A DNA stretch of 57,651 nucleotides from Betaproteobacteria bacterium (lineage in GTDB: Bacteria > Pseudomonadota > Gammaproteobacteria > Burkholderiales > SG8-39): the NCBI GenBank assembly GCA_947482825.1, contig CANKMT010000026.1, positions 1 through 57,651 on the forward strand, given 5' to 3'. Positions 45,654 through 54,370 of this stretch are shown here, in pieces. The translations under genes and the position numbers were made by a program. How positions within the stretch are numbered: the first letter of the stretch is position 1; each line of letters starts with the position of its first letter. The notes below the pieces were generated by a model that was not told the origin of the DNA, did no database searches, and worked only from the letters and a program-made list of their open reading frames with translations.

Positions 45654-46897
45654 ATCTGCTACGAATCACGGCCTTTATCGTTATCGCGCCGCTCTCGGCC
45701 TCGGTTTCGGATTCCGAGGCGTGGGCCTGCGCACCAGCGTTTCGCCCGGGCGAGAGCGTCCACATCGCCGAAGAGTCCGCCCTTATCGTGTGGGATGCGG
45801 CGAGCAAGACCCAGCATTTCATCCGCCGAGCGCAGTTCGACACCAAGGCGAAGGATTTCGGATTCCTCGTGCCCACGCCCACGCGCCCGGTGTTGTCGGA
45901 AGTGGACGACGCAGTCTTCGGCCACCTGGAAGCCCTTACCCGGCCGCCGGAACGCCCGGTTGAGCGATCCGCGGGCGGCGAATTTGCGAAGAGTGCGCCC
46001 GCACCGGCCGCGGCACCCGCGGTGCGCGTACTCGAAACCGTCACCGTCGCCGGGCTGGATGCGGCAGTCCTTTCCGCCAATGATGCGAAAGCGCTTGACG
46101 TCTGGCTGAAGGGGCATGGCTATGCGTCGCGCCCGGAGCTGACCGAGTGGTTCAAACCCTACATCGCAGGCAAATGGATCCTCACCGCATTTAAGATCTC
46201 TAAAGCCGGTTCCCCGGCGCAGCGCGCAGTGTCTTCGGCGGTGCGCATGTCCTTCAAGACCGAAAGGCCATACTTTCCCTACCGCGAGCCTGCAACGCGG
46301 GATTCCTCTCCTCGCGCGCTCGATGTGTATTTTGTTTCGGGCGAGCGCATGGAAGCAAAGATGGGCAAAGCGACGGCATGGCCGGGACGAGTGCTCTGGG
46401 CGCAGCCGCTCCAGACAGAGATGCGCGAGGACCTGCTCAAGCGCGTAAAGCTGCCTGCCAACGCGGCGCCGGCAACCGCTTGGCTCACCCGGTTCCTGGA
46501 TAGGTCCGCACCACGGCCGGGGACGGACGAGTTGTATTTTTCGCGCGCCGCCGATCAATCGCAGTACATGGACGAGGCCTGGCTTCGTGCCGAAATTGCG
46601 CGCAAGACCTCAGCCCCACGAGTGGCGACCCTTTCGATCCCCGGCGAAGTCGTCGCGACCAGGGAGGCGCGCGAACTCATGCAAGACGGAAAAGCGGCGG
46701 AAGCCAGAGGGGACATCCGAGCCGCGGTAAGGCTCTATGTCCGCGCTACGCGCGGTGGCAGTGGCGAAGCCGCCAAGCTCTTGGGCGACATTTTTGCGAA
46801 TGGCAAAGGCGACGTCGCGAAGGACTACGCCGAGTCGCTGAAGTATTACGCGATTGCGGAAAAGGCCGGAGTCAGGATCGACCGCGACCGAAGATGA
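45650..46897 (+). CDS. DUF2330 exported protein with C-terminal Sel1-like repeats
   Basis: A 415-residue protein. A signal peptide (residues 1-27, ITAFIVIAPLSASVSDSEAWA) is followed by the DUF2330 pattern: CAPAFRPGESVHIAEESALIVWD, then KDFGFLVPTPTRPVLSEVDD. Residues about 335-410 are Sel1-type repeats (AARLYVRATRGGSGEAAKLLGDIFANG-like, written here in part). DUF2330 has no assigned function. It is coupled by ATGA overlaps to both the GFA gene and the hydroxyacid dehydrogenase. There is no transmembrane helix beyond the signal, so it is probably periplasmic. Confidence 0.85.
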   Translation: MNLLRITAFIVIAPLSASVSDSEAWACAPAFRPGESVHIAEESALIVWDAASKTQHFIRRAQFDTKAKDFGFLVPTPTRPVLSEVDDAVFGHLEALTRPPERPVERSAGGEFAKSAPAPAAAPAVRVLETVTVAGLDAAVLSANDAKALDVWLKGHGYASRPELTEWFKPYIAGKWILTAFKISKAGSPAQRAVSSAVRMSFKTERPYFPYREPATRDSSPRALDVYFVSGERMEAKMGKATAWPGRVLWAQPLQTEMREDLLKRVKLPANAAPATAWLTRFLDRSAPRPGTDELYFSRAADQSQYMDEAWLRAEIARKTSAPRVATLSIPGEVVATREARELMQDGKAAEARGDIRAAVRLYVRATRGGSGEAAKLLGDIFANGKGDVAKDYAESLKYYAIAEKAGVRIDRDRR

Positions 46898-47832
46898 AGA
46901 TCCTGTTCCACTTCGATACCACCGACTCGCTCGCGGCCAAGACTCGGAGCATGGCCGCGCCGTTCAAAGTCGCCTGTTGTCCCGAGAGCAGCGATGAAGC
47001 GTTCGAGGCCGAAATCGGCCGTACCGAGGTGCTCTGGCACTCCCTCAAGCCGGTGACCGCGCAGGTCATCGCGCGCGCACCCGCATTGCGCCTCGTCCAG
47101 AAGATCGGCACCGGCGTGAACACGATCGACCTCGAAGCGGCAAAGGCGCGGCGCATCGCGGTGTGCAACCTGCCGGGCGCCAACGGCCCGGCGGTGGCCG
47201 AAATGGCGTTGCTGCTGATGCTTGCCTGCCTGCGCCGGCTGCGCGACCTCGACTCCGCGGTGCGCACGCCGGGCGGTTGGCACGCCGTCGCCGGAATGCA
47301 AGATAGTTTCGGCGAGATCGGCGGACGCACCGTCGGGCTTGTCGGATTCGGGGCTGTGCCGCAGGTGCTGGCCGGGTGGCTGGCAACAATGGGCGCGAAG
47401 GTCGTCTACTGCGCGCGCACGGCAAGGGAATGCGCCTACGAGAGACTGCCGCTGCCCGATCTGCTCGCGCGCTCGGACATCGTGTCGCTGCACGTGCCGC
47501 TAAACGAATTGACTCAGGCGATGATGAGCGCAGCGTCCTTCGCTCAAATGAAGCCGGGCGCGATCCTCGTCAACACCGCGCGCGGGGGACTCGTCGACGA
47601 AGCGGCGCTCGTCGCGGCGCTGGTCTCGGGCAAGCTCGGCGCCGCCGGCCTCGACGTCTTCGCCGAAGAGCCGCCCTCGCCCTCGAATCCGCTGCTGAGG
47701 CTACCAAACGTCGTGGCCTCCCCGCACCTCGCGTGGCTCACGCAGGAGACGCTGGAACGGTGCCTGACGCTGGCGGTGGAAAACGTGCGGCGATTGTCCG
47801 CCGGCGAAGCCTTGATGAATCGGGTGGCCTGA
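46894..47832 (+). CDS. D-2-hydroxyacid dehydrogenase family protein
   Basis: A 312-residue NAD-dependent dehydrogenase. The Rossmann motif is in VGLVGFGAVPQVLA near 148-162, where the third glycine of GxGxxG is replaced (GFGAVP). The catalytic Arg is in LVNTARGGLVDEAAL, with Glu in DVFAEEP and His in ASPHLAWLT. Members reduce 2-oxo acids or oxidise phosphoglycerate-type substrates. The ATG overlaps the DUF2330 stop. The altered glycine motif may shift cofactor preference or lower activity. Confidence 0.9.
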   Translation: MKILFHFDTTDSLAAKTRSMAAPFKVACCPESSDEAFEAEIGRTEVLWHSLKPVTAQVIARAPALRLVQKIGTGVNTIDLEAAKARRIAVCNLPGANGPAVAEMALLLMLACLRRLRDLDSAVRTPGGWHAVAGMQDSFGEIGGRTVGLVGFGAVPQVLAGWLATMGAKVVYCARTARECAYERLPLPDLLARSDIVSLHVPLNELTQAMMSAASFAQMKPGAILVNTARGGLVDEAALVAALVSGKLGAAGLDVFAEEPPSPSNPLLRLPNVVASPHLAWLTQETLERCLTLAVENVRRLSAGEALMNRVA

Positions 47833-47839
47833 CAAGCGC

Positions 47840-47854
47840 TACCGGGATCCGGTA
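47840..47854. promoter_or_regulatory. Palindrome upstream of hicAB
   Basis: TACCGG (47840-47845) and CCGGTA (47849-47854) surround a 3-bp centre, 8 bp after the dehydrogenase stop and 52 bp before hicA. It may be the HicB operator or a weak terminator. Confidence 0.35.
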
Positions 47855-47905
47855 AACCAAAACGCCTTCAGTTGCGTTAGGCAGCAATGCGAACGGATCG
47901 ACCCG

Positions 47906-48103
47906 ATGCCGCCTAAGATAAGAGAACTGATCGCGGACCTTGAGCATTCAGGATTCGTGGACCGTGGCGGCAAGGGAAGCCATCGGAATTTCGTGCACCC
48001 GAAAGTCGCAAAGCCGATCACAATATCGGGGAGCGCGGGAAGTGAAGCAAAGCATTATCAGGTCCGCGCGGTAAAGCGTGCCGTCGAGGAGTCAAAATCA
48101 TGA
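47906..48103 (+). CDS. hicA: HicA family mRNA interferase toxin
   Basis: A 65-residue double-stranded-RNA-binding-fold protein with the catalytic histidine H26 in GGKGSHRNFVHP, the HicA signature, preceded by the helix IRELIADLEHSGF. HicA cleaves mRNA and is blocked by HicB. Its stop overlaps the hicB start by 4 bp. Order and size are normal for a complete module. Confidence 0.92.
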   Translation: MPPKIRELIADLEHSGFVDRGGKGSHRNFVHPKVAKPITISGSAGSEAKHYQVRAVKRAVEESKS

Positions 48104-48339
48104 AGGAAAGCGCGCGATACGCGAAAATCGTCGAGTGGTCCGAAGAAGACCAGTGCTATGTGGGGAGTTCGCCGGGCCTGGTCTACGGCGGCTGCCACGG
48201 CCAGGACGAGCATGCCGTTTTCTCGGAACTCTGCACCATCGTCGAGGAAACAATCGCGCTCTACCATGCTGATGGCAAGCCCCTGCCGCCCGCCACTTCC
48301 GGACGGGATCTCGCGAACAAATTGCAGAACGTCGCGTAG
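48100..48339 (+). CDS. hicB: HicB family antitoxin
   Basis: A 79-residue HicB fold: YAKIVEWSEEDQCYVGSSPGL and YGGCHGQDEHAVFSELCTIVEETIALY are the partial RNase-H-like antitoxin domain. No separate helix-turn-helix is obvious, so DNA binding may involve a short C-terminal segment or another protein. It overlaps hicA by 4 bp and is convergent with the TctC gene 13 bp away. Confidence 0.9.
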   Translation: MKESARYAKIVEWSEEDQCYVGSSPGLVYGGCHGQDEHAVFSELCTIVEETIALYHADGKPLPPATSGRDLANKLQNVA

Positions 48340-48352
48340 CTTCAATACGCGC

Positions 48353-49342
48353 CTACTTCGAGTCCTTCATCATCTCCGGGTAGATCTTCTCGGCAATTTT
48401 CGCCGACTCCGCGACCTCGGTTTCGTAGGCCTTCGAATCAAGCAGGTCGATCGGCGAGGAGATGTTTCTCATCTGCGCCTCGAACGAGGGATCGCGGTAG
48501 GCCTTGGCGAGTGCGGCCTCGAGCCTGCGGAACGCCGGGCCCGAGAACCCCTTGGGCGCGACGATTCCCGTGAGCGAGGTCATCTGCGTGAGGTTGACGA
48601 TCCTGTAGCCCAGTTCCTCCACCGTGGGCACGTTCGGGAACTGCGGCATGCGCACTCGGTTGAACACCGCCAGCATGCGAAGCTGCCCCGAGACGATGAA
48701 CGGCACCTGGCCCGAAGCCACCGCGATCGCATCGACGTGGCCGCCGAGCAGGGCCTGCACCGCGGGCGCATCGCTGTTGTACGGCACATGGGTCCAGTCC
48801 AGCCCGCGTTCCGCGGCGAGCAGGCGCATCAGCCAGAAGGTGGTGCTGTTCGGCGCATAGGTCGCGTACTTGACCTTGCCGGGGTTGTCCTTCGCGTGCG
48901 CGATGAACTCGTTGAAGGTCTTCCACGGCGCGTCGTTGCGCACGGAAACGGCATGCAAGAGCCTGCCGAACGCCGAGACGTAGGTGAAGTCGGTGTGCGC
49001 GTAGTCCACCTTGAGCATGTACGGATTGCCGAACAACGCCGCCGCGGGCGTGGTCGCGACCGTGTAGCCGTCCGGCTTCTGGCGCGCGAGGAAATTGAGC
49101 ATGATCGCAGCGCTCATGCCCGGCTTGTTTTCCACCAGCACGCGCTGCTTGAGTTCCTTGCCCACCAGATCGGCGAGCACCCGGGCCTGGATGTCGGACG
49201 AGCCGCCCGGCGCGTACCCGACGAGCAGCGTGATTGGCTTTGCCGGGTAGTCGTCCTGCGCCTTTGCCGTGCCCATGAAAAGGGCCAGGCAGGCACCCAG
49301 CCCGGCGACGAACGCCGCCGCAATTCCTGTCTTCGGTTTCAT
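48353..49342 (-). CDS. Bug/TctC family tripartite tricarboxylate transporter receptor
   Basis: A 329-residue periplasmic receptor. The signal peptide is residues 1-28 (IAAAFVAGLGACLALFMGTAKA, partly shown), followed by YPAKPITLLVGYAPGGSSDIQAR, the family ligand loop. The start at 49342 has an AGGCAGG-type ribosome-binding site and is preferred to 49402. It is the last gene of a minus-strand series after the molybdenum hydroxylase, 26 bp away, so it may supply that enzyme's substrate. No TctA/TctB is nearby. Confidence 0.92.
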   Translation of the reverse strand: MKPKTGIAAAFVAGLGACLALFMGTAKAQDDYPAKPITLLVGYAPGGSSDIQARVLADLVGKELKQRVLVENKPGMSAAIMLNFLARQKPDGYTVATTPAAALFGNPYMLKVDYAHTDFTYVSAFGRLLHAVSVRNDAPWKTFNEFIAHAKDNPGKVKYATYAPNSTTFWLMRLLAAERGLDWTHVPYNSDAPAVQALLGGHVDAIAVASGQVPFIVSGQLRMLAVFNRVRMPQFPNVPTVEELGYRIVNLTQMTSLTGIVAPKGFSGPAFRRLEAALAKAYRDPSFEAQMRNISSPIDLLDSKAYETEVAESAKIAEKIYPEMMKDSK

Positions 49343-49368
49343 TTGCCTGCCTCCGTTGTCCTTTGTCC

Positions 49369-51648
49369 TCATTCTTGTTTCGCCCCCTGGATCAGTGCCC
49401 ACAGGTTCGGCGGGGAGAGCGGCAGTTCGCGCGGTTCCACGCCGAGCGAACCCAGGGCGTTGGCAATCGCGTTCGCGATCACACCGCCCACCGGCACGAT
49501 ACCGCCTTCGCCACCCCCTTTGGCCCCGAGCGGGTTGCCGGGGGCAGGCGAGTTCTCCAGCAGGATCGCCCGGATGTTCGGGAAGTCGCTCGCCGTTGGC
49601 AGCAGGTAATCGGCCAGCGTGCCGGTGAGGAACTGGCCTTCGGCGTCGTATTGCAGGTGCTCCATGAACGCCCCGCCCAGCCCCTGCACCACTGCGCCGA
49701 TCACCTGACCATTGGCGGTCAACGGATTGATGATGCGGCCGATATCCTCGACCACCACGAACTCGAGCACCTCCACGCGCGCGGTGCGCGGATCGACCGA
49801 TACGTGCGCCGCAGCCGCTCCATAGGCGTAGGTGTGGATGAAGTCAAGGTTGGCGAACGTCCCTTCGGCGCAGAGCCCTTCACGCGCGAATTCCGAAAGA
49901 TGAACGGTCTTCGCCCCATGCACAGCCGTCAGGCCCTCCCCGATTTCTACTTCCGCCGCCGCGCAACCGAATCGCTTCGCCGCGGCGTTTCTCACCGCAT
50001 CCTTCAGGTTGTTCGCCGCATCGAGGATCGCGGAGCCGCCCATCACGACGGAGCGCGAGTGGTACGAACCGAACCCTTCCTTGAGGTGGGTCGTCGACCC
50101 GTGAAAGATCCGCAGCCGGTCCATCGACATTCCCAGTGCATCGGCCGCGATCTGCAAGCTCACGGTCTCCACGCCCTGGCCGACGTTTGCGGAACCGACG
50201 AAGACCGATACGAATCCGTCGGGGTCGATCGTCATGCGCGCGTTCTCGCGCGGCCCGGCGGCGCCGCCTTCGATGAAGCAGCCGATCCCGAGACCATGAA
50301 AACGGCCGTCCACCAACTTGCCCTGCAGCGCAGCCTTCTGCGCCCAGCCGATCTCGGCAAGGCAGCGGTCAAGCGTGATGCGGTAGTCGCCGCTGTCGAG
50401 GTTCTCCGCCTTCTGCGGCGGCGAAACCGTCGCTAGCGGATACGGCATCTCCGCTTGCGTGGGCAGGTTGCGGCGCCGGAACTCGACGCGGTCGATGCCC
50501 AGGTCCGCGGCGGCCATGTCGAGCAATCGTTCGCGGAAGAAGTCGGCCTCGAAGCGGCCGGGGCCGCGATAGGTGCCGATGGGGCACTTGTTGCTGAGGA
50601 GCAGGGTCGCCTCGATATGGATGTTGGGCACCCGGTACGGTCCTGAAAGGAATTGCGCCACGTTGCGCGTCGGCTGCGCGGTGCTCGTGCGCAGGTAGGC
50701 CCCTGCATCGACCCAAGCGTGCCCGCGCAGCGCGAGGATGGTCCCGTCGAGTTCGCACGCGATCTCGAGTTCCATGTCGGTTTCGCGCGCATGGTTCGAG
50801 TTGAGCAGGTTCTCGCGCCGGTCCTCGATCCACTTCACCGGACGCCTGAGCTTGCGAGCCGCAAAGGGGATGAGATAGTCCTCCGGGTGGAAGGTGCCGC
50901 GCACGCCGAACCCGCCGCCGACGTCGCCCTCGATCATCTCGACGCACTCTTCGGGCAGGTCCATCTGCTGCGCGAGCATCTTGCGGTTCTGGAACGGGAT
51001 CTTGGCCGCGCCGAGGATCGTGAGCTTCGGCCCGGCCTCGTCCCAGAGCGCGATCACGCCGCGCGGCTCGAGGCAGACCGCGCTGTGCCGCTGCACGCTG
51101 AATCGTTCGCGCCGCACGTACGGCGCCTTCACCGACGCGGCATCGCCCTTGGTGGCGAGATAGCCGATCGGCGAATTGCTGCCGAACGCCTCAAAGAGCA
51201 GCGCGTCCCCGGGCCCGGAAAGGTCGTGCTCGATCACCGCCGGCAGCGGCTCGATATCGACTTCAATTGCATCGAGGGCATCTTCGGCGAGAGCAGCCGA
51301 ATCGGCCACCACCATCGCAACCGGCTCGCCCACATAGCGCACCTTGCCGTGCGCGATCACGGGCTGCCCGAATTGCTCCAGTTCAGGGACCGCGGCGAGG
51401 CGAAGCGGGATCTGCGGAATCTTCCCGTTGGAGACCTGCGCCACGTCTTCGGCGGTATAGACGCCGCGCACACCGGGCATCGCGCGCGCGGCGCGGACGT
51501 CGATCGCCCGGAGGCGGCCGTGCGCCACCGAACTGCGCAGGATGGCCGCATGCAGGAGGCCTTCGGGATGCAGGTCGTCGGCATACTCACCGCGTCCGCG
51601 CAGGAGACGCTGGTCCTCGATGCGCTCCACCGGACGGCCGACATTCAT
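49369..51648 (-). CDS. Molybdenum-hydroxylase large subunit (xanthine dehydrogenase/CoxL family), orphan
   Basis: A 759-residue molybdopterin-binding subunit. The a/b-hammerhead domain is residues about 13-120 (GRGEYADDLHPEGLLHAAILRSS). The Mo-cofactor domains contain GDVGGGFGVRG, TYRGPGRFEADFF and NVGQGVETV, and the catalytic glutamate is in GAKGGGEGGIVPVGG near 722. The CoxL-specific AYRCSFR loop is not present, so it is not a form I CO dehydrogenase. The start at 51648 (MNVGRPVERIEDQRLL) matches the family. The small [2Fe-2S] and FAD subunits normally required are absent from the window. Confidence 0.9.
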   Translation of the reverse strand: MNVGRPVERIEDQRLLRGRGEYADDLHPEGLLHAAILRSSVAHGRLRAIDVRAARAMPGVRGVYTAEDVAQVSNGKIPQIPLRLAAVPELEQFGQPVIAHGKVRYVGEPVAMVVADSAALAEDALDAIEVDIEPLPAVIEHDLSGPGDALLFEAFGSNSPIGYLATKGDAASVKAPYVRRERFSVQRHSAVCLEPRGVIALWDEAGPKLTILGAAKIPFQNRKMLAQQMDLPEECVEMIEGDVGGGFGVRGTFHPEDYLIPFAARKLRRPVKWIEDRRENLLNSNHARETDMELEIACELDGTILALRGHAWVDAGAYLRTSTAQPTRNVAQFLSGPYRVPNIHIEATLLLSNKCPIGTYRGPGRFEADFFRERLLDMAAADLGIDRVEFRRRNLPTQAEMPYPLATVSPPQKAENLDSGDYRITLDRCLAEIGWAQKAALQGKLVDGRFHGLGIGCFIEGGAAGPRENARMTIDPDGFVSVFVGSANVGQGVETVSLQIAADALGMSMDRLRIFHGSTTHLKEGFGSYHSRSVVMGGSAILDAANNLKDAVRNAAAKRFGCAAAEVEIGEGLTAVHGAKTVHLSEFAREGLCAEGTFANLDFIHTYAYGAAAAHVSVDPRTARVEVLEFVVVEDIGRIINPLTANGQVIGAVVQGLGGAFMEHLQYDAEGQFLTGTLADYLLPTASDFPNIRAILLENSPAPGNPLGAKGGGEGGIVPVGGVIANAIANALGSLGVEPRELPLSPPNLWALIQGAKQE

Positions 51649-51719
51649 GCGGACGATTATTGGCACCGCATCCGGGCAAGTCAACGAACGATCGGCGCTG
51701 TTCCGCTCGATTGCCCGGG

Positions 51720-52670
51720 TCAGGGAACGTCCTTGATATCCCCGGGCGGCCCCTCGTGGTGCGGATGCAGCGTGCGCGGGGCTTGCATCGGTTGGCCTTT
51801 TGGCGGCACGACGCGGGTCAGGAATCCGATGACCGCTTTGCCGAATATATCGTTGCGGTCACCCGCGACCATGTGTCCGGCACTGGTGACGTTGACGTAT
51901 TCGGCGTGCGCGCAAAGAGCGCAGAATTCCGCCGCACCCTCCTCGCTCAAGACGTCCGATAGCCCGCCGCGCACCAGCAGCGTCGGCAACTTCAGATTGC
52001 GCACGCACGCTTCCAGTCTCTGCCGGCGTTTGCTCAGGTCATGCCGCCTTGGCCGGAACCGCGGGTCCCAGTGCCAGTGATACTTTCCGTTCTCTCCCAG
52101 GCGGACGTTTTTCGCCAGCCCGGCGAGATTCTTCGGCGGCGTGCGATGCGGTTGGTATCGGCCGATGGCCTCGGCCACCTGCTCGAGTGAATCGAAGCCT
52201 TCGGGCCTTTGCTGCATGAAGGCCTCGATCCTGGCCACGCCTTCCGGTTCAATCCTGTGTGCGATGTCCACCATGACCAACGCCGTTGCGTCGACCTGCT
52301 CTTCTCCGACTGCGACGAGGCTCGTGCCACCGCCCATCGAAGCGCCGACCAGCACCGCGCGTCGTCGATCGAGGCTTGCCACGACGCGCACCAGGTCCTT
52401 GACCATGAGGTCCTGACCATAGTCGCCATCGGGGGACCAGTCGGAATCTCCGTGGCCGCGAGCATCGAATGCGACAGCGAAGAATCCCGCGGCACCGAGT
52501 TTTTCGCCCGCGCCCTTCCAGGCATGGCGGGTCTGCCCGCCGCCGTGTTGCAGAAGCACGAGCGGTCCGTCCGGATCCCCCCAAGAGTCGCCCGCGATGC
52601 GCACGCCGCCTTCGCCCATCCAGAAATGCATGGGGTCGGGGGTGCCTGGCAATCTTTGTCCCGCGCTCAC
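51720..52670 (-). CDS. Alpha/beta hydrolase
   Basis: A 316-residue alpha/beta hydrolase. The oxyanion HGGGQ is at 42-46, the nucleophile elbow GASMGG holds S111, FDARGHGDSD is near 68, and the catalytic His is in TSAGHMVAGDR. The GTG at 52670 is chosen because AAGGAGA lies 8 nt upstream; an internal ATG (MHFWMGEGG) is the alternative. It heads a minus-strand series with the molybdenum hydroxylase and TctC genes. It may hydrolyse an ester or a ring cleavage product in the same pathway. Confidence 0.88.
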   Translation of the reverse strand: MSAGQRLPGTPDPMHFWMGEGGVRIAGDSWGDPDGPLVLLQHGGGQTRHAWKGAGEKLGAAGFFAVAFDARGHGDSDWSPDGDYGQDLMVKDLVRVVASLDRRRAVLVGASMGGGTSLVAVGEEQVDATALVMVDIAHRIEPEGVARIEAFMQQRPEGFDSLEQVAEAIGRYQPHRTPPKNLAGLAKNVRLGENGKYHWHWDPRFRPRRHDLSKRRQRLEACVRNLKLPTLLVRGGLSDVLSEEGAAEFCALCAHAEYVNVTSAGHMVAGDRNDIFGKAVIGFLTRVVPPKGQPMQAPRTLHPHHEGPPGDIKDVP

Positions 52671-52769
52671 TATGGTTTTCTCCTTCGTTGTCCGTTTCGG
52701 TGTCCGGACTGCGAGCCAAACGCCCGGCTTCCCTTCGGCTACCGGTCTGTCGAACCCCAAACGAGGATA

Positions 52770-52788
52770 ATACGGTAAAATGCCGTAT
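52770..52788. promoter_or_regulatory. Inverted repeat, likely operator of the DUF1778-GNAT module
   Basis: ATACGG (52770-52775) and CCGTAT (52783-52788) flank a 7-bp TAAAATG centre, 26 bp before the antitoxin ATG. A GATAAT at 52766-52771 could be the -10 box. DUF1778 antitoxins bind such palindromes with their toxin. Confidence 0.55.
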
Positions 52789-52814
52789 ATGATCTTGGAC
52801 ATCAGGAGTCTTTT

Positions 52815-53087
52815 ATGAGCGCGACGGCCCGTTTCGACCTGAAGATGAATGCCGACGAAAAGGACGTCGTTTCCCGCGCCGCCGCCCTGATGGGCACCAC
52901 GATGGCGGGCTTCGTGCGTGCCGCGGCCAAGGAAAAGGCCTTGGCCCTTCTGGATCGCGAATCGCGCGTCACATTGTCGAAGCGTGATTTCGCCGCGTTG
53001 ACCAAGGCGCTGAACGGCGCGTTCAAGCCCAATCCGGCACTCAAAGGCGCACTGGCAGAGGCGGCAGCCAAAGTCCGTCGTGCTTGA
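52815..53087 (+). CDS. DUF1778 ribbon-helix-helix antitoxin (TacA/AtaR-like)
   Basis: A 90-residue protein. The N-terminal RHH reads RFDLKMNADEKDVVSRAAALMG and TMAGFVRAAAKEKA; the C-terminal segment DRESRVTLSKRDFAALTKALN is the conserved toxin-binding part of DUF1778 antitoxins. CAGGAG lies 6 nt before the ATG. It overlaps the toxin by 8 bp. It neutralises the acetyltransferase and represses the operon. Confidence 0.92.
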   Translation: MSATARFDLKMNADEKDVVSRAAALMGTTMAGFVRAAAKEKALALLDRESRVTLSKRDFAALTKALNGAFKPNPALKGALAEAAAKVRRA

Positions 53088-53568
53088 AGAGCAGCTGCTC
53101 AACCCGGATCTCCACGACCGCGCAGGTTTCTCTTGCGGCATTCCAGAGCTGGACGACTATCTTCGCCGCTTTGCAGCCCAGCACCGTCGCAAAGGGGTCA
53201 GTACTGTTTATGTGCTGGTCGATTCCGGGAAGCAGAGCCTGATTCTTGGCTTCTACACCCTGAGTGCAGCCCAGGTGGATGCAGCCGAGCTAAGCGATGC
53301 CGACAGGAAGAAGCTGCCTCGCTACCCGGTGCCGTGCTTTCGAATGGGACGTTTGGCGTGTCGCACCGATCAGCGAGGTTATGGCTTGGGTAAACTGCTC
53401 ATTGGCTGTGCCGTGGAACGCTGCCTGCAGGCCCGCAATCAGGTTGCCGCGTTCGCGCTTATCGTGGATGCCAAGAATTCCGAAGCGAAGGCGTTTTATG
53501 AGCACTACGGCTTCAGGTCTTGCGCTGATGCTGCGATGACGCTCTATCTGCCGCTGGGTCGAAATTGA
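53080..53568 (+). CDS. GNAT acetyltransferase toxin (TacT/AtaT-like)
   Basis: A 162-residue GNAT protein with a GTG start. The acetyl-CoA loop is QRGYGLGKLL, the preceding strand is CFRMGRLACRTD, and the catalytic-tyrosine region is AFYEHYGFRSC. The N-terminal FSCGIPELDDYLRRFAAQHRRKG is typical of tRNA-acetylating toxins that acetylate the amino group of charged tRNA. All parts are present, so the toxin is probably active. Confidence 0.92.
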   Translation: MLEEQLLNPDLHDRAGFSCGIPELDDYLRRFAAQHRRKGVSTVYVLVDSGKQSLILGFYTLSAAQVDAAELSDADRKKLPRYPVPCFRMGRLACRTDQRGYGLGKLLIGCAVERCLQARNQVAAFALIVDAKNSEAKAFYEHYGFRSCADAAMTLYLPLGRN

Positions 53569-53575
53569 GCGAATC

Positions 53576-54370
53576 GTGAGCCACACACTTCGTTCGCTGC
53601 GCTCGGCCGTGCTCGCGCCGCTTGCCGAGGCCGGCGCCGTGCGCAAGGCGCAGGGCACGCTGGCGCTGGACAGTGCGCTCCGGGTCGATGCAGGCGCCTC
53701 GATCGAGGCGCCTTCCGGCATCCCCGGCCGCCCGCTTCGGCCGGAACTGCTCCCCCACAACCAGCTCGGGCAACGGTCGGTGGCCACGCTCGAAGGCCGC
53801 GCCGCGCTGATTCACTCGATTGCGCACATCGAGCTGAACGCGATCGACCTCGCGCTCGACATCGTTTGGCGATTCCCTGGAATGCCCGAGGCGTTCTACC
53901 GCGACTGGGTTTCGGTCGCCAAGGAAGAGGCCAGGCACTTCACGCTGCTGCGCGAGCACCTGGTGTCGATCGGCTTCGACTACGGCGATTTCCCGGCGCA
54001 CAACGGCCTGTGGGAAATGGCCGAGAGGACTTCCGTCGACCTCCTCGCGCGGCTGGCACTCGTGCCGCGCACGCTGGAGGCGCGCGGCCTCGACGCCTCG
54101 CCGCTGGTGAAAAAGAAGTTGGTCCGCGTCGGCGACCACAAGGCCGGCGCCATCATCGACCTGATCCTGCGCGAAGAAATCGGCCATGTCGCGATCGGCA
54201 ACCGCTGGTATCGCCAGGTGTGCGGGGAGCGCGGACTCGATCCCGTGGCCGCCTATGCGGAACTGGCCGAACGCTACAAGGCCCCTTTTTTGCGCGGTCC
54301 GTTCAACCTCGAAGCGCGCCGTGCCGCCGGTTTCGACGAAGCCGAACTCGCGGCACTGCAGAGGATTTAG
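53576..54370 (+). CDS. DUF455 family ferritin-like protein
   Basis: A 264-residue all-helical protein of the DUF455/COG2833 family. Ferritin-like metal positions are E86 (IAHIELNAIDLALD), E118 and H121 (KEEARHF), and a second ExxH in REEIGHVAIG near 200-206. These form a di-iron site as in ferritins and MiaE-like enzymes; the reaction is unknown. The start is GTG at 53576, 8 bp after the toxin stop. The end overlaps by 4 bp the convergent ferredoxin-type gene. Confidence 0.87.
   Translation: MSHTLRSLRSAVLAPLAEAGAVRKAQGTLALDSALRVDAGASIEAPSGIPGRPLRPELLPHNQLGQRSVATLEGRAALIHSIAHIELNAIDLALDIVWRFPGMPEAFYRDWVSVAKEEARHFTLLREHLVSIGFDYGDFPAHNGLWEMAERTSVDLLARLALVPRTLEARGLDASPLVKKKLVRVGDHKAGAIIDLILREEIGHVAIGNRWYRQVCGERGLDPVAAYAELAERYKAPFLRGPFNLEARRAAGFDEAELAALQRI

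Noticed and set aside
49369-51648. Carbon monoxide dehydrogenase large subunit (form I CoxL)
   Set aside because: The form I active-site loop AYRCSFR is absent; the equivalent region reads TYRGPGRFE, as in other aldehyde- or xanthine-type hydroxylases.
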